Shown piece after piece: positions 15,968 to 23,716 of a stretch of DNA of 64,000 nt. The position numbers were made by a program, and so were the translations under genes. The first letter of the stretch is position 1, and each line of letters opens with the position of its first letter. This DNA comes from Vescimonas fastidiosa (GTDB lineage: Bacteria > Bacillota > Clostridia > Oscillospirales > Oscillospiraceae): assembly GCF_018326305.1 (NCBI RefSeq), contig NZ_AP023415.1:620001-684000 (forward strand). The letters are read 5' to 3'. The notes beneath the pieces are model-generated. The model worked only from the letters and a program-made list of their open reading frames with translations. It was not told where the DNA came from and did not search any database.

Positions 15968-16234
15968 TTTTTCCCCGGCGGAATTCCAACACATCGCAGG
16001 CGCCGGACACACCCAGTGTCCGGGAAAAATGCGCATATCCCGGGTGACGAGGAGGTCTCCCCGGCTCTCGGTAAATCCACCGTTGTGGGCGTTTTCGTGA
16101 AGGATCGCTCCATCGGTGGTGCGGAAATTTTCCGCCCACTGGTTCTCGATATAGATAAGCGCCCACTGGCGGCGGCAGAACTTGAAGTGCTGCAAACCGG
16201 AGAGTTGGAGGAAATCCTCCTCGGGATAAATCAC
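15965..16234 (-). pseudogene. cas4: Cas4 (type I-C), truncated and frameshifted
   Basis: The frame opens at a GTG (16234) that overlaps the cas7 stop. It reads the Cas4 N-terminus with LSGLQHFKFCRRQWAL (first Fe-S cysteine), WAENFRTTDGAILHE and SRGDLLVTRDMRIF. At an A5 run (16025-16029 on the plus strand) one base appears to be missing. The expected continuation SRTLGVSGACDVLEF, with the RecB-type aspartate, lies in another frame. After about 23 further codons the homology ends abruptly inside a CRISPR repeat. The nuclease core and the remaining cysteines are lost. Cas4 normally trims prespacers for Cas1-Cas2; this copy cannot. Confidence 0.88.
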
Positions 16235-17121
16235 CCCATCCGTGTGCAGATTACGCCCTCCGGCAGTTTCTCTTCGTCCACGGTGACGGCATAATCGTCA
16301 TAGCATCTAGGCGTAGTCACACCGTCCTTTCGTGCCGCCTTCACCAGTTCAAAGAGCTTATGGGCAGGGGCACAGCCCAGCTCACAGTCATGCTTGAAAA
16401 CGATCAGTTCCCGGACGGCCATCTTGCCCCGCGCGGCGGAGTGGTCATTTTCAAACATATTCAAAATGGCAGTCCACAGCAGGTCAAGATCCTCCTGAGA
16501 AAAGCCGGTGGTCTTACGGGCGAGGTTGGCGGAAACATAACCCTCCACGCGATACAGGCCGTAGGGTACGATGTACTTGCGGCCCATCTCCGTGCCCTTC
16601 TTCTCCGCGTCCGCCTCGGTAGTGATGGCCACGCGGGTGATGGTCACCTCCTGCGGCAAAATAGGATCGACGCTGCGGGCAAAGCCCAGCTGCACTGGTC
16701 CCCGCACCTGACCGCAGTTGAGGGCCCCCTTCACAAAGGTGGTCATCACCGCGCCGAAGGTGCGGATATCGTAGAAGTTGGAGCACATGAAGTCCCGGAG
16801 CTTTTCATCCAGATGCTCGTCCTTTTTCTTTGCATCCTTCAGCTTGTCCGGATCAACCCCTACATAGGCGCAGGCTTCCTTGTCGCTGGTGTTCAGAGGA
16901 ACGCCGTCCTTGATATAGATGCGATAGCCGCTCTCCCCCTCCTTGGCGGTCTCCACATAGTTGCGGATCTTGCGCTTGAGGCACACATCCGTCACAAGGC
17001 CGTAGCCGGTCTCGGGGTCCACGCGGGGCATATTGCCCGCATCAGGGTCGCCGTTTGGATTACCGTTCTCCACATCGAACAGCACCACAAATTCATACCG
17101 GTTCTTGATGGGTTCAGACAT
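16231..17121 (-). CDS. cas7c: type I-C Cascade backbone subunit Cas7 (Csd2)
   Basis: The 296-residue RAMP protein forms the helical backbone that coats the crRNA spacer. Typical Csd2 features are YEFVVLFDVENGNPNGDPDAG near the N-terminus, PRVDPETGYGLVTDVCLKRKIR near 40, and DIRTFGAVM near 120. The start at 17121 (MSEPIKNRY) lies inside the end of cas8c (8-nt overlap) and has AAGGAGGA upstream. The stop overlaps the cas4 GTG, so all cas genes from cas5 onward are tightly coupled. The gene appears intact. Confidence 0.96.
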   Translation of the reverse strand: MSEPIKNRYEFVVLFDVENGNPNGDPDAGNMPRVDPETGYGLVTDVCLKRKIRNYVETAKEGESGYRIYIKDGVPLNTSDKEACAYVGVDPDKLKDAKKKDEHLDEKLRDFMCSNFYDIRTFGAVMTTFVKGALNCGQVRGPVQLGFARSVDPILPQEVTITRVAITTEADAEKKGTEMGRKYIVPYGLYRVEGYVSANLARKTTGFSQEDLDLLWTAILNMFENDHSAARGKMAVRELIVFKHDCELGCAPAHKLFELVKAARKDGVTTPRCYDDYAVTVDEEKLPEGVICTRMG

Positions 17122-18856
17122 TGTTCTCTTCCTCCTTTTTTGTAAATCGCTTCTGTGTTTGATGATAGTAACCGAGGTCAAAAGCCCCCTGCTGTGCCAG
17201 CGTCATGCGAGCAGGGTAGCTTTCACCTAAAATGCCCTTGAGCGCCATAACCTGCTTGTCATAGTAAACACGCTGTCCGCCCTCCAGCTTGCGCAGATGC
17301 TTCTGGTACAGGTTGTTCAGCACAGGGAAAATGCTGGCGGGCATCGCCGCCGCGGAGTTGAAATACTTATCCTTGATGGTCGCATTGATACCGGGATTCG
17401 CGGTCTGCTGTACCGCCTCGTAGACGGAAAACAGGCGGCCCAGCGTATAGGCAGTATTGGTACTTGCTTCATTGAGACTCACGGTCAAAACCTCCTTCGG
17501 ACAGTCCTCGTGTGGATTTTTCAGATAATAGGCCTTGATGATCGCCGCCCGTCCCCATGTGATATGGCGCTCCGCCCGGATACGGAGCATCGTTGCCTCC
17601 AACAGAGAGGCGGTATAGCGTCCGCCGGAAAAAATGGCCCGGGCCGTCGCGCCGGCCATAATGGGAGAGGGCGCTTTATCGCGGGAATTCAAGTTCACCG
17701 TCTCCCGCAGCAGCGCCCACAACGGCAGATAAGTGAATTTTTCATAGGAAGGACGAACGATCTCCATACGCTCATAGTGGTCGTTGACATTCTTCATCAG
17801 CGCCCCGAAGCTGTCCCGCAGGAAAAAGCGGACGGAGAGCCGAGCCGCGTTGGGAGCCAGCCCCAAAATGTAGAACGGGCGGTTGGGGTCAATGCCCAGG
17901 TCGTCACAGGGTAAACCGTTTGCTAAGCGCTTGAGGGCTGCCCGAAGGTCATCGTCCGACAGCCCCTCTTTTCCACCGCCGAACAGCGCTGCCACGCCGA
18001 AGGTCTGGTAGATGTCCTCCGCACCCTCCGCCCAGCAGACTACGGTGGTATCGCCGATGGTCTGCACATTTTCCTTATCGGCAAGCAGATGGTTCAGTGC
18101 GGCGGTATAGGCAAAGGCGGCGTATTTCCCCACCGGGGCGTTGAAGCTCTGCTCGTGTCCGTAGGAACAGAACGCTGGAGCATTGAAGGATACAAGCGCC
18201 GCACCGCTGGACTGCGCGTCCCGAACACCCTTCACCGACGGATGTACGGCGGTGATCTCATCCTCCCTGCCTGTTACAAGGCACTGCATTCGCACCGCAT
18301 CCGTACCGCCGCTCTCCCGATACCGCTGCCATGCCTCTCGGATGGCGGCATCCTCCTGCGGGTAGATCCCGGCAGCGCGGAACAGGAGATTTCCGCCTGA
18401 TATTACCTCATCAAGCAGTCCGGCAAGGGCCGGGTGCTCCGCCGCATTTTCCGGTTTCCAGTTGTCGAAAAATGCCAGAATCGAGTGGGCCACAGGGGAA
18501 TCAACACCGTCCAGAACCGCGTGGTGCAGCTTCGCTGCTGCGGCGAAACAGTTTCGGCTGCGCTCGGGCTTACCTTTTTGGTCGATACCGAACAGATAGG
18601 AAGAGTTGTCCCACAAGAAATTCGCGGCGATACCCACCGTGCGCTTCACAGCTGCAGGCAGCGCCATAGACTGCGGCTGTTGGACGGTTTTCTTTCCCTT
18701 CGTCACATCCTCCATTGTGGGAACGACCTGCGTCAGTCCGCCGTTTTCATCCAGATACAGTGCAAAGCTAATCTTCGCAGGGGCCCAGCCGGGAGCGTCG
18801 ATCTTTCCCTGTGCAAGCAGATCCTCATAATACCGCGTCAGTGCCTGCAGAATCAT
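17114..18856 (-). CDS. cas8c: type I-C Cascade large subunit Cas8c (Csd1)
   Basis: The 580-residue protein is the type I-C large subunit, which recognises the PAM and helps target DNA unwinding. The N-terminal MILQALTRYYEDL start, the stretch KRTVGIAANFLWDNSSYLFG near residue 70, and the C-terminal part with SYPARMTLAQQGAFDLGYYHQ are characteristic of Csd1. In other I-C systems an internal start within cas8c yields the small subunit Cas11c. The C-terminal third could encode one here, but I did not establish the site. It overlaps cas5 by 4 nt (ATGA) and cas7 by 8 nt. Confidence 0.96.
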   Translation of the reverse strand: MILQALTRYYEDLLAQGKIDAPGWAPAKISFALYLDENGGLTQVVPTMEDVTKGKKTVQQPQSMALPAAVKRTVGIAANFLWDNSSYLFGIDQKGKPERSRNCFAAAAKLHHAVLDGVDSPVAHSILAFFDNWKPENAAEHPALAGLLDEVISGGNLLFRAAGIYPQEDAAIREAWQRYRESGGTDAVRMQCLVTGREDEITAVHPSVKGVRDAQSSGAALVSFNAPAFCSYGHEQSFNAPVGKYAAFAYTAALNHLLADKENVQTIGDTTVVCWAEGAEDIYQTFGVAALFGGGKEGLSDDDLRAALKRLANGLPCDDLGIDPNRPFYILGLAPNAARLSVRFFLRDSFGALMKNVNDHYERMEIVRPSYEKFTYLPLWALLRETVNLNSRDKAPSPIMAGATARAIFSGGRYTASLLEATMLRIRAERHITWGRAAIIKAYYLKNPHEDCPKEVLTVSLNEASTNTAYTLGRLFSVYEAVQQTANPGINATIKDKYFNSAAAMPASIFPVLNNLYQKHLRKLEGGQRVYYDKQVMALKGILGESYPARMTLAQQGAFDLGYYHQTQKRFTKKEEENNV

Positions 18857-19515
18857 CTCCTCACCTCCCCGCTATCCGGCGGCGGAACCGTCATCACGCC
18901 GTTGACCAACTCCGCCCGGAAGAATATAGGCGTGATGTTTTCGGGGTCACGATAGTCCATATCCCAGAGTATCCACCCCAAATCCTTTGCGCCCTTCAGC
19001 TCGTCGGGACAGGGCGGCAGAGCGGCACAGCGGCGGAAATGGGCGGGAAATTCCCGTGTACCGAGGTAGGGCATACTGTAACACTGTCCTCGTTCCAACC
19101 GCCGCTTGATAATGTCCTGAAATTTTCCGTGGTTGTCCCCCGGTGCGGCGGCAGGCGTCATCTCAAAGTGGGCATCGATGACATAATGGACATCCCGCAG
19201 CACCATAGCCGCCCGTTGCTGGATGCTCTCCGGGGTAGCCAGATACAGTTCTCCCACCCCGCCGTTCATCACTGCTTTCACTTTATTAGCGCTGATGATG
19301 TCCTTCACCTCGTTACGGCGGATATTGGTGAAGCGGATGGGACTGCACACATGGATGCGGTCGATCACCCATCTGAGACCAGGGTGCCAGTAAATGCTCT
19401 CCAACAGCCCTCGCGCTGCCGAAGGCGTCATCACATCATAACTGACGCGCTCCGTCTTCATCTCTGGCCGCGTGAAGCATGCGTAGTCACCCCAGACCTC
19501 CACTTGGATTGGCAT
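18853..19515 (-). CDS. cas5c: type I-C pre-crRNA endonuclease Cas5 (Cas5d/Cas5c)
   Basis: In type I-C, Cas5 cleaves the precursor crRNA and caps its 5' handle; no Cas6 is needed and none is seen. The 220-residue length fits. Features are VEVWGDYACFTRPEMKTERV at the N-terminus, YDVMTPSAARGLLESIYWHP near 26-45 and RFTNIRRNEV near 61. The start at 19515 has GAGGAG 7 nt upstream. It is separated from cas3 by 73 nt that contain a TCCTATAGGA palindrome inside an AGGTG/CACCT dyad, a possible control point between cas3 and Cascade genes. Confidence 0.95.
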   Translation of the reverse strand: MPIQVEVWGDYACFTRPEMKTERVSYDVMTPSAARGLLESIYWHPGLRWVIDRIHVCSPIRFTNIRRNEVKDIISANKVKAVMNGGVGELYLATPESIQQRAAMVLRDVHYVIDAHFEMTPAAAPGDNHGKFQDIIKRRLERGQCYSMPYLGTREFPAHFRRCAALPPCPDELKGAKDLGWILWDMDYRDPENITPIFFRAELVNGVMTVPPPDSGEVRR

Positions 19516-19588
19516 TGGATCACTCCTCTCTTCCCTCTTACCTTGGTTTTAATATCAGTATAGGTGGTACTGTATCCTATAGGACACC

Positions 19589-21745
19589 TCATATTAAATC
19601 AGCTCTTCCTGTCTCTGGTTCCAGCGCAAGTCCCGTACGCTCGTCATATAATGTCAGATCGGCGAGAATGGCGCTGTCCTCGTCCAGAGCGGGAATGTCC
19701 CGCGCAGTCAGCAGCGCACCGGCGGCATACAGCGCCTTGAAATGCTGGTCATATACAGAAACGGCATACCGGCCCAGCTTGCGATAGAGGTTCTTGGAGC
19801 ATTTTCCTTCCCTTAGTTGCTCAATGAGCGCTGCACCCTCGCCAACGGGCACATAGACCGTATATGTATTTTCATCGATGAAGTGAAAATGCTCTGCCAC
19901 GGTGCGCAACGGCAGACTGTAGCCGCTGATGCCCATTTCAAGGGCTTTGACAACGCCATACTTGTCAAGCGTTTCCCCGCTCAAGGTCCGCAGTTCACGA
20001 AAATAGCGCTGCATGGTCTCCTGTGCGGCAGGGTCACGCCCGCCATCCAGTGCATGGCGCGTTGCGCCCACAGCCGTGCGGAACAAAAGCGGCGGAAGCT
20101 CCGTCCGCTCGAAGACCGTTACGATACTCTCATCTGCCGCCCGCTTTCCCTCCCGGTTGCAGCGCCCCGCCGCCTGCAGAATGGAATCCAGTCCAGCCAG
20201 CTCACGGTAGACTGTAGGAAAATCCACATCTACACCCGCCTCAATAAGAGATGTAGACACCACACGGCATGGTTCGCCGTCCTTCAATCTCTGCCGAATT
20301 TCCTCTAAAATTGCCTGTCTCTGCGTAGGGATCATCAGGGTAGAAAGATGGAAACATCCCTCTTTGGGCAGGCGGTCAAAAATCCGCTGCGCCGCCCTGC
20401 GGCTGTTGACCACGCAGAGTACCTGTCTGTGATTGCTCAATCGCTCCGTCAGCGCATCATCCTCCAAAACCCCGGCCTGCCGGAAGGTCACACGGCGAAA
20501 GCGATCATATATCTCCTCTGTTTGGGGGCACAGCTCCATCACGGTATGCCCTGGCGCATAGGTACGCAGTAAATCACTCAGGGACGGCTGCGTAGCGGTA
20601 CACAGCACCAGGGTGGAGCCGACATACTCTGCCAGCGATGCCATTGCCGCCACACAGGGACGCAGGTGGCACAGGGGCAGCATTTGCGCTTCATCAAAAA
20701 TGATGACGCTGTTTGCAAGGTTGTGAAGCTTGCGGCATTTGGAGGAGCGGTTGGCGTATAAGGAATCGAAAAACCGGGCCGCCGTTGTCACCACCACCGG
20801 CATATCCCAATTTTCCGATGCCAGCGCCCGGCGTATCTCCTCGGGCGACGCGCCATCGGAGAGGTCAAACTCAATGCCGGAGTGGTGCTCCAGCACATTG
20901 CCGCCGCCCAGAATATTCCGAAACACCTCCGCATTCTGCTCGATGATAGAGGTGTAGGGAATGATGTAGATCACTCGCTTCATGCCGTGAGTTACTGCGT
21001 GACGCAGGGCAAACGCCAGCGATGTAACCGTTTTTCCGCCGCCGGTCGGCACGGTAAGCGTGTAAATGCCTTTCGGTTTACACCCCGCCTCTATGCAGGT
21101 ATTCAGCATTTTGCATCGGAGATGGTTCAGTTCCGTTTTCGGATTTTGCCACAGTGCGATATAGGCCTCCAACCGCTTGAGCAGCGTCGGCAGGTCGTCG
21201 TAACCGCCACGGCCCTGCTCTCCGTTCATAAACCGCTCCGTGTCCAAAAAATCCGCGTCCACCAAGCAGGAATAGAGCATTCGTGTCCGGAATGACAATT
21301 TCCACAGATCCCGCTCCGGCGTTTCCGGTGGGATCCGCGGTAGCGCTACACCACTCTCACCGCAGCGATCCAAATACCGCTCCTCCAAGCCCTTTTTGAG
21401 TCGTCCGTAAAGGGTTGCATCCCCTGCCTGATCGGTTCGTGGGTTTCCGAAATCAGGAAGTCCACTATGATGCCCCGCTACACAGGCAGCAGCACATGTG
21501 CGTAAAAGCCGTGCGCAGGCCACTGCACCGGCGGTGGCGTGATCCACAATGGGACCGCCCTCCAGTAAGCGTTTTTGGAAGCCATCGGTGCATTTGCCAA
21601 TATCATGGGCAAGACCCATCAGCTCTCCCTCTGCCTCTGCTCCGAACTCGCCTGCGAATGAGCGGCATAGCGCAGCGGTTCCCGACAGATGCTCTGCTAT
21701 CATCTGTCGGCGGCCATCGTCTGAAATGTGAGCATAATAGTCCAT
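19589..21745 (-). CDS. cas3: type I-C helicase-nuclease Cas3
   Basis: The 718-residue protein unwinds and degrades DNA marked by Cascade. The HD nuclease domain comes first: His47-Asp48 in LAHDIGK, Asp68-His69 and the GHHSG motif at 91-95. The superfamily 2 helicase follows, with Walker A TVPTGGGKT at 231-239, DEAQ at 351-354, motif III LCTATQPSL near 390, and a C-terminal helicase lobe with SLIEAGVDVDFPTVYRE and QAAGRCNREGKR. All catalytic motifs look intact. The start at 21745 has GGAGG 7 nt upstream. An intrinsic-terminator-like hairpin precedes that site. Confidence 0.97.
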   Translation of the reverse strand: MDYYAHISDDGRRQMIAEHLSGTAALCRSFAGEFGAEAEGELMGLAHDIGKCTDGFQKRLLEGGPIVDHATAGAVACARLLRTCAAACVAGHHSGLPDFGNPRTDQAGDATLYGRLKKGLEERYLDRCGESGVALPRIPPETPERDLWKLSFRTRMLYSCLVDADFLDTERFMNGEQGRGGYDDLPTLLKRLEAYIALWQNPKTELNHLRCKMLNTCIEAGCKPKGIYTLTVPTGGGKTVTSLAFALRHAVTHGMKRVIYIIPYTSIIEQNAEVFRNILGGGNVLEHHSGIEFDLSDGASPEEIRRALASENWDMPVVVTTAARFFDSLYANRSSKCRKLHNLANSVIIFDEAQMLPLCHLRPCVAAMASLAEYVGSTLVLCTATQPSLSDLLRTYAPGHTVMELCPQTEEIYDRFRRVTFRQAGVLEDDALTERLSNHRQVLCVVNSRRAAQRIFDRLPKEGCFHLSTLMIPTQRQAILEEIRQRLKDGEPCRVVSTSLIEAGVDVDFPTVYRELAGLDSILQAAGRCNREGKRAADESIVTVFERTELPPLLFRTAVGATRHALDGGRDPAAQETMQRYFRELRTLSGETLDKYGVVKALEMGISGYSLPLRTVAEHFHFIDENTYTVYVPVGEGAALIEQLREGKCSKNLYRKLGRYAVSVYDQHFKALYAAGALLTARDIPALDEDSAILADLTLYDERTGLALEPETGRADLI

Positions 21746-21773
21746 TTCATTTCCTCCAAAAGAAAAAAAATCA

Positions 21774-21794
21774 GCCCTGTAATTATTACAGGGC
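21774..21794 (-). promoter_or_regulatory. terminator-like hairpin in the cas operon leader
   Basis: In the minus-strand transcript GCCCTGTAAT pairs with ATTACAGGGC and is followed by TGATTTTTTTTCTTTT, then the cas3 ribosome binding site. It lies between the putative cas promoter (21837-21865) and cas3, about 43 nt after the expected transcription start, so it could act as an attenuator. Confidence 0.7.
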
Positions 21795-21836
21795 CAGTTC
21801 CAAAGACGGCCGAAAAACAGCCCTTACTCTGTCAAT

Positions 21837-21865
21837 ATAATACAATTCATTAGCAAATATCACAA
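21837..21865 (-). promoter_or_regulatory. putative cas operon promoter
   Basis: On the minus strand TTGTGA (21865-21860) and TATTAT (21842-21837) are separated by 17 nt. The promoter lies about 90 nt before the cas3 start, upstream of the terminator-like hairpin. Confidence 0.5.
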
Positions 21866-21984
21866 TGGCAAAATATCCGCCTGTACACCTATAATATAGC
21901 ACATAAATCGTTTATTCGTCAACAGTTTTTTGAGTATTGCACTTAAAATGGGGCATATGAAACGGTTCTATCGGTTAAAAGATA

Positions 21985-22014
21985 GTGGCGGCTACCATTT
22001 CTGATAGCCGCCAC
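21985..22014 (-). terminator. hairpin after the PspC-domain gene
   Basis: GTGGCGGCTA pairs perfectly with TAGCCGCCAC around a 10-nt loop. On the minus strand it is followed only by TATCTTTT, so it is a moderate terminator. Confidence 0.55.
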
Positions 22015-22049
22015 AGATGCTGCCGTTAAGCGTATAGAGTGTGTCCCAT

Positions 22050-22238
22050 TTATTCATCCATAGGTTTATTGGGGAAAATAAGGGTGCAAATAATATAAGC
22101 CAGGACGCCGCTGCCGCCCAAAGCGCAGAACAGCACCCAGGCCAGTCGAATCAGAGTTGGGTCAACAGAAAAATACTCCGCGATACCCGCACAAACACCG
22201 GCTAATATCTTGTTATCGGATTTATACAGCTTTTTCAT
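22050..22238 (-). CDS. small PspC-domain membrane protein
   Basis: This 62-residue protein is essentially a single PspC domain: MKKLYKSDNKILAGVCAGIAEYF at the N-terminus (matching the usual RSxxxKxIAGVCGGLAEYF pattern in spacing), DPTLIRLAWVLF, then one transmembrane helix ending in IFP. PspC proteins are envelope-stress-linked membrane proteins; in Firmicutes the partner is often a LiaF/PspB-like protein, none of which is seen here. The start at 22238 has AAGGAGG 9 nt upstream. It has its own promoter. Confidence 0.85.
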   Translation of the reverse strand: MKKLYKSDNKILAGVCAGIAEYFSVDPTLIRLAWVLFCALGGSGVLAYIICTLIFPNKPMDE

Positions 22239-22382
22239 GGTCAATTTCCTCCTTAATATCTCTTTTCTTTGCAATTTTACTGCCTAAAAGCGTTCCCAGC
22301 AGCATACTCCGGCCCGAAAGAATCCAGGGCAGCGCTGTCTACTCGGATTGACTTACGGGATATTCCCCCTTTTTCTGGGTCT

Positions 22383-22411
22383 ATGATAGGCCTATATTTC
22401 ACATTTGTCAA
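22383..22411 (-). promoter_or_regulatory. sigma-A promoter for the PspC gene
   Basis: A perfect TTGACA (22411-22406) and TATCAT (22388-22383) on the minus strand are 17 nt apart. They imply a 5' untranslated region of about 140 nt before the PspC start. Confidence 0.65.
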
Positions 22412-22430
22412 TGAAAAAGCACACGAAAAA

Positions 22431-22460
22431 GGAGCCCCTGCCCTTGCAGGCAGAGGCTCC
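22431..22460 (-). terminator. terminator of the VorB-type operon
   Basis: GGAGCCTCTGCC pairs with GGCAGGGGCTCC on the minus strand, followed by TTTTTC. It lies 12 nt after the last gene of the operon. Confidence 0.85.
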
Positions 22461-22471
22461 CACGAATTCGT

Positions 22472-23167
22472 TTACTTTCTATCCAGCCATGTGGGCCGCA
22501 TATAGAGCTTGATGGGATAAATGACCATATCGTCCAGGCCCTGCTCGGCCTTGGCCTTTTCCAACTCCGGCACCAGCTTCTCAACGCAGGTGGTATAGGT
22601 GATGGGAATACCTGTCTCCCGGGAGATGTCCCGGCAGAGCTGATAACCCTTCAGAATATCCTCCACCTTAGTCTCACGAAGCAGATGTGTGTTGCTGATA
22701 AGGCCCTTCACCTTCAGTCCGGTCTCGGCCTGGATGGTCTGAATGTGATACAGTGCGCCCTCCAGGGTGTCCGTTTCCGGTCGGTTGGCATTCACCACGA
22801 TAAGCATTTCGCAGTCCGACTCATCCACAAAGTACTTCTTGAACTGGTTCAGCACCCGTGCGCCGGCGTTATCGCCGCCCACATCGGCCACCACCATATA
22901 GTCTTTGTTTTCCAGCGGAGCTTTCATGCAGGCGGAAATGGCCGGTAGATCCTCGGTGATGTCGTAGCCAAAGGAATTGAAGTGAATGGCGATGCCCATA
23001 TCCTCCAAAAACTCCTGCCGCTCTCTGCTGCGGAAGTAGGGGTTGGCAATGTCCATATCCAGGATGGCTACTTTATCGTACTGCTTCTTCAGGTTGATGA
23101 CATGGTTCACGGAAAACTCTGTTTTGCCGCTGCCATAATGGCCTACTATAAGCGTAATTCGTTTCAA
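22472..23167 (-). CDS. P-loop ATPase of the MinD/ParA-like class in the 2-oxoacid oxidoreductase operon
   Basis: The 231-residue protein has a Walker A motif GHYGSGKTEFS at residues 9-19, AILDMDIANPYFRSRERQE near 35-50 (switch/Walker A' region) and VVADVGGDNAGARVL near 93, the Walker B area. It lacks the deviant second lysine of classical MinD. It is the last of five genes, 15 nt after the gamma subunit. Homologues often sit with ferredoxin-dependent 2-oxoacid oxidoreductases in Clostridia, but I know of no demonstrated role; cofactor (Fe-S) maturation or regulation is a guess. Frame and domain are certain; the function is not. Confidence 0.8.
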   Translation of the reverse strand: MKRITLIVGHYGSGKTEFSVNHVINLKKQYDKVAILDMDIANPYFRSRERQEFLEDMGIAIHFNSFGYDITEDLPAISACMKAPLENKDYMVVADVGGDNAGARVLNQFKKYFVDESDCEMLIVVNANRPETDTLEGALYHIQTIQAETGLKVKGLISNTHLLRETKVEDILKGYQLCRDISRETGIPITYTTCVEKLVPELEKAKAEQGLDDMVIYPIKLYMRPTWLDRK

Positions 23168-23182
23168 GGCAATTCTTCTTTC

Positions 23183-23716
23183 TTACTCTTTCCAAGCAGA
23201 CAGAGCTGTCTTGTTGGCGGGGATGAGGGCGGCCTTCTTGCCGGTCATGGTCTTGGCCAGGACCTTGTCCATGATGTCCAGGCTCACCACGCCGGAAGCG
23301 CGGATGATGGCGCCCAGCATGACCATATTGGCGGTCTTGCCATTGCCCACTTCGTGCTCGGCAATATGAGTGCAGTCCACATAGTGAACATTTACATCGG
23401 TGCGGCGAGCCTTATAATTGATAACAGAAGCGTTCACAAACAGGTGGCCGCCGGGAACCAGCATATCCTCGAATTTATCCAGAGAAGGACCATTCATAGC
23501 CACCAGAACATCACAGGTAGTGACCAAGGGAGAGGCAATGGGCTTATCGGAAATGCAGACGGTGCAGTTAGCCGTACCGCCGCGCATCTCGGGGCCGTAG
23601 GAGGGCATCCAAGTGGCCTCTTTGCCCTCGTACATTGCAGCGTAGGCCAGCATCTGGCCGATCAAAAGCACACCCTGGCCGCCGAAGCCGGCCACAAAAA
23701 CTTTTTTAGTAGCCAT
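23183..23716 (-). CDS. 2-oxoacid:ferredoxin oxidoreductase, gamma subunit
   Basis: The 177-residue protein is the small catalytic-gamma subunit (POR_N-gamma fold). Features are the N-terminal VFVAGFGGQGVLLIGQMLA, the middle PSYGPEMRGGTANCTV and the C-terminal MVMLGAIIRASGV. With alpha and beta subunits it forms the oxidoreductase that converts 2-oxoacids and CoA to acyl-CoA, CO2 and reduced ferredoxin. It lies directly after the beta subunit (stop and start adjoin). Confidence 0.92.
   Translation of the reverse strand: MATKKVFVAGFGGQGVLLIGQMLAYAAMYEGKEATWMPSYGPEMRGGTANCTVCISDKPIASPLVTTCDVLVAMNGPSLDKFEDMLVPGGHLFVNASVINYKARRTDVNVHYVDCTHIAEHEVGNGKTANMVMLGAIIRASGVVSLDIMDKVLAKTMTGKKAALIPANKTALSAWKE

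Larger units (their letters stand above)
21746..22049. other. intergenic region between cas3 and the PspC gene, 304 nt
   Basis: This AT-rich stretch contains, from left to right, the cas3 ribosome binding site, the leader hairpin (21774-21794), the putative cas promoter (21837-21865) and the strong hairpin after the PspC gene (21985-22014). I see no gene in it. Confidence 0.6.

Noticed and set aside
15360-16100. Several open frames across the CRISPR array on both strands
   Set aside because: Their translations are periodic copies of the repeat (such as FNPRTP or HAPLAGCD), so they are array sequence and not protein genes.
15938-16234. The 98-codon frame ending in the repeat as a functional short Cas4
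   Set aside because: Its last 28 codons are out of frame with Cas4 and end inside a CRISPR repeat. The nuclease residues and C-terminal cysteines are missing, so it is recorded as a pseudogene.
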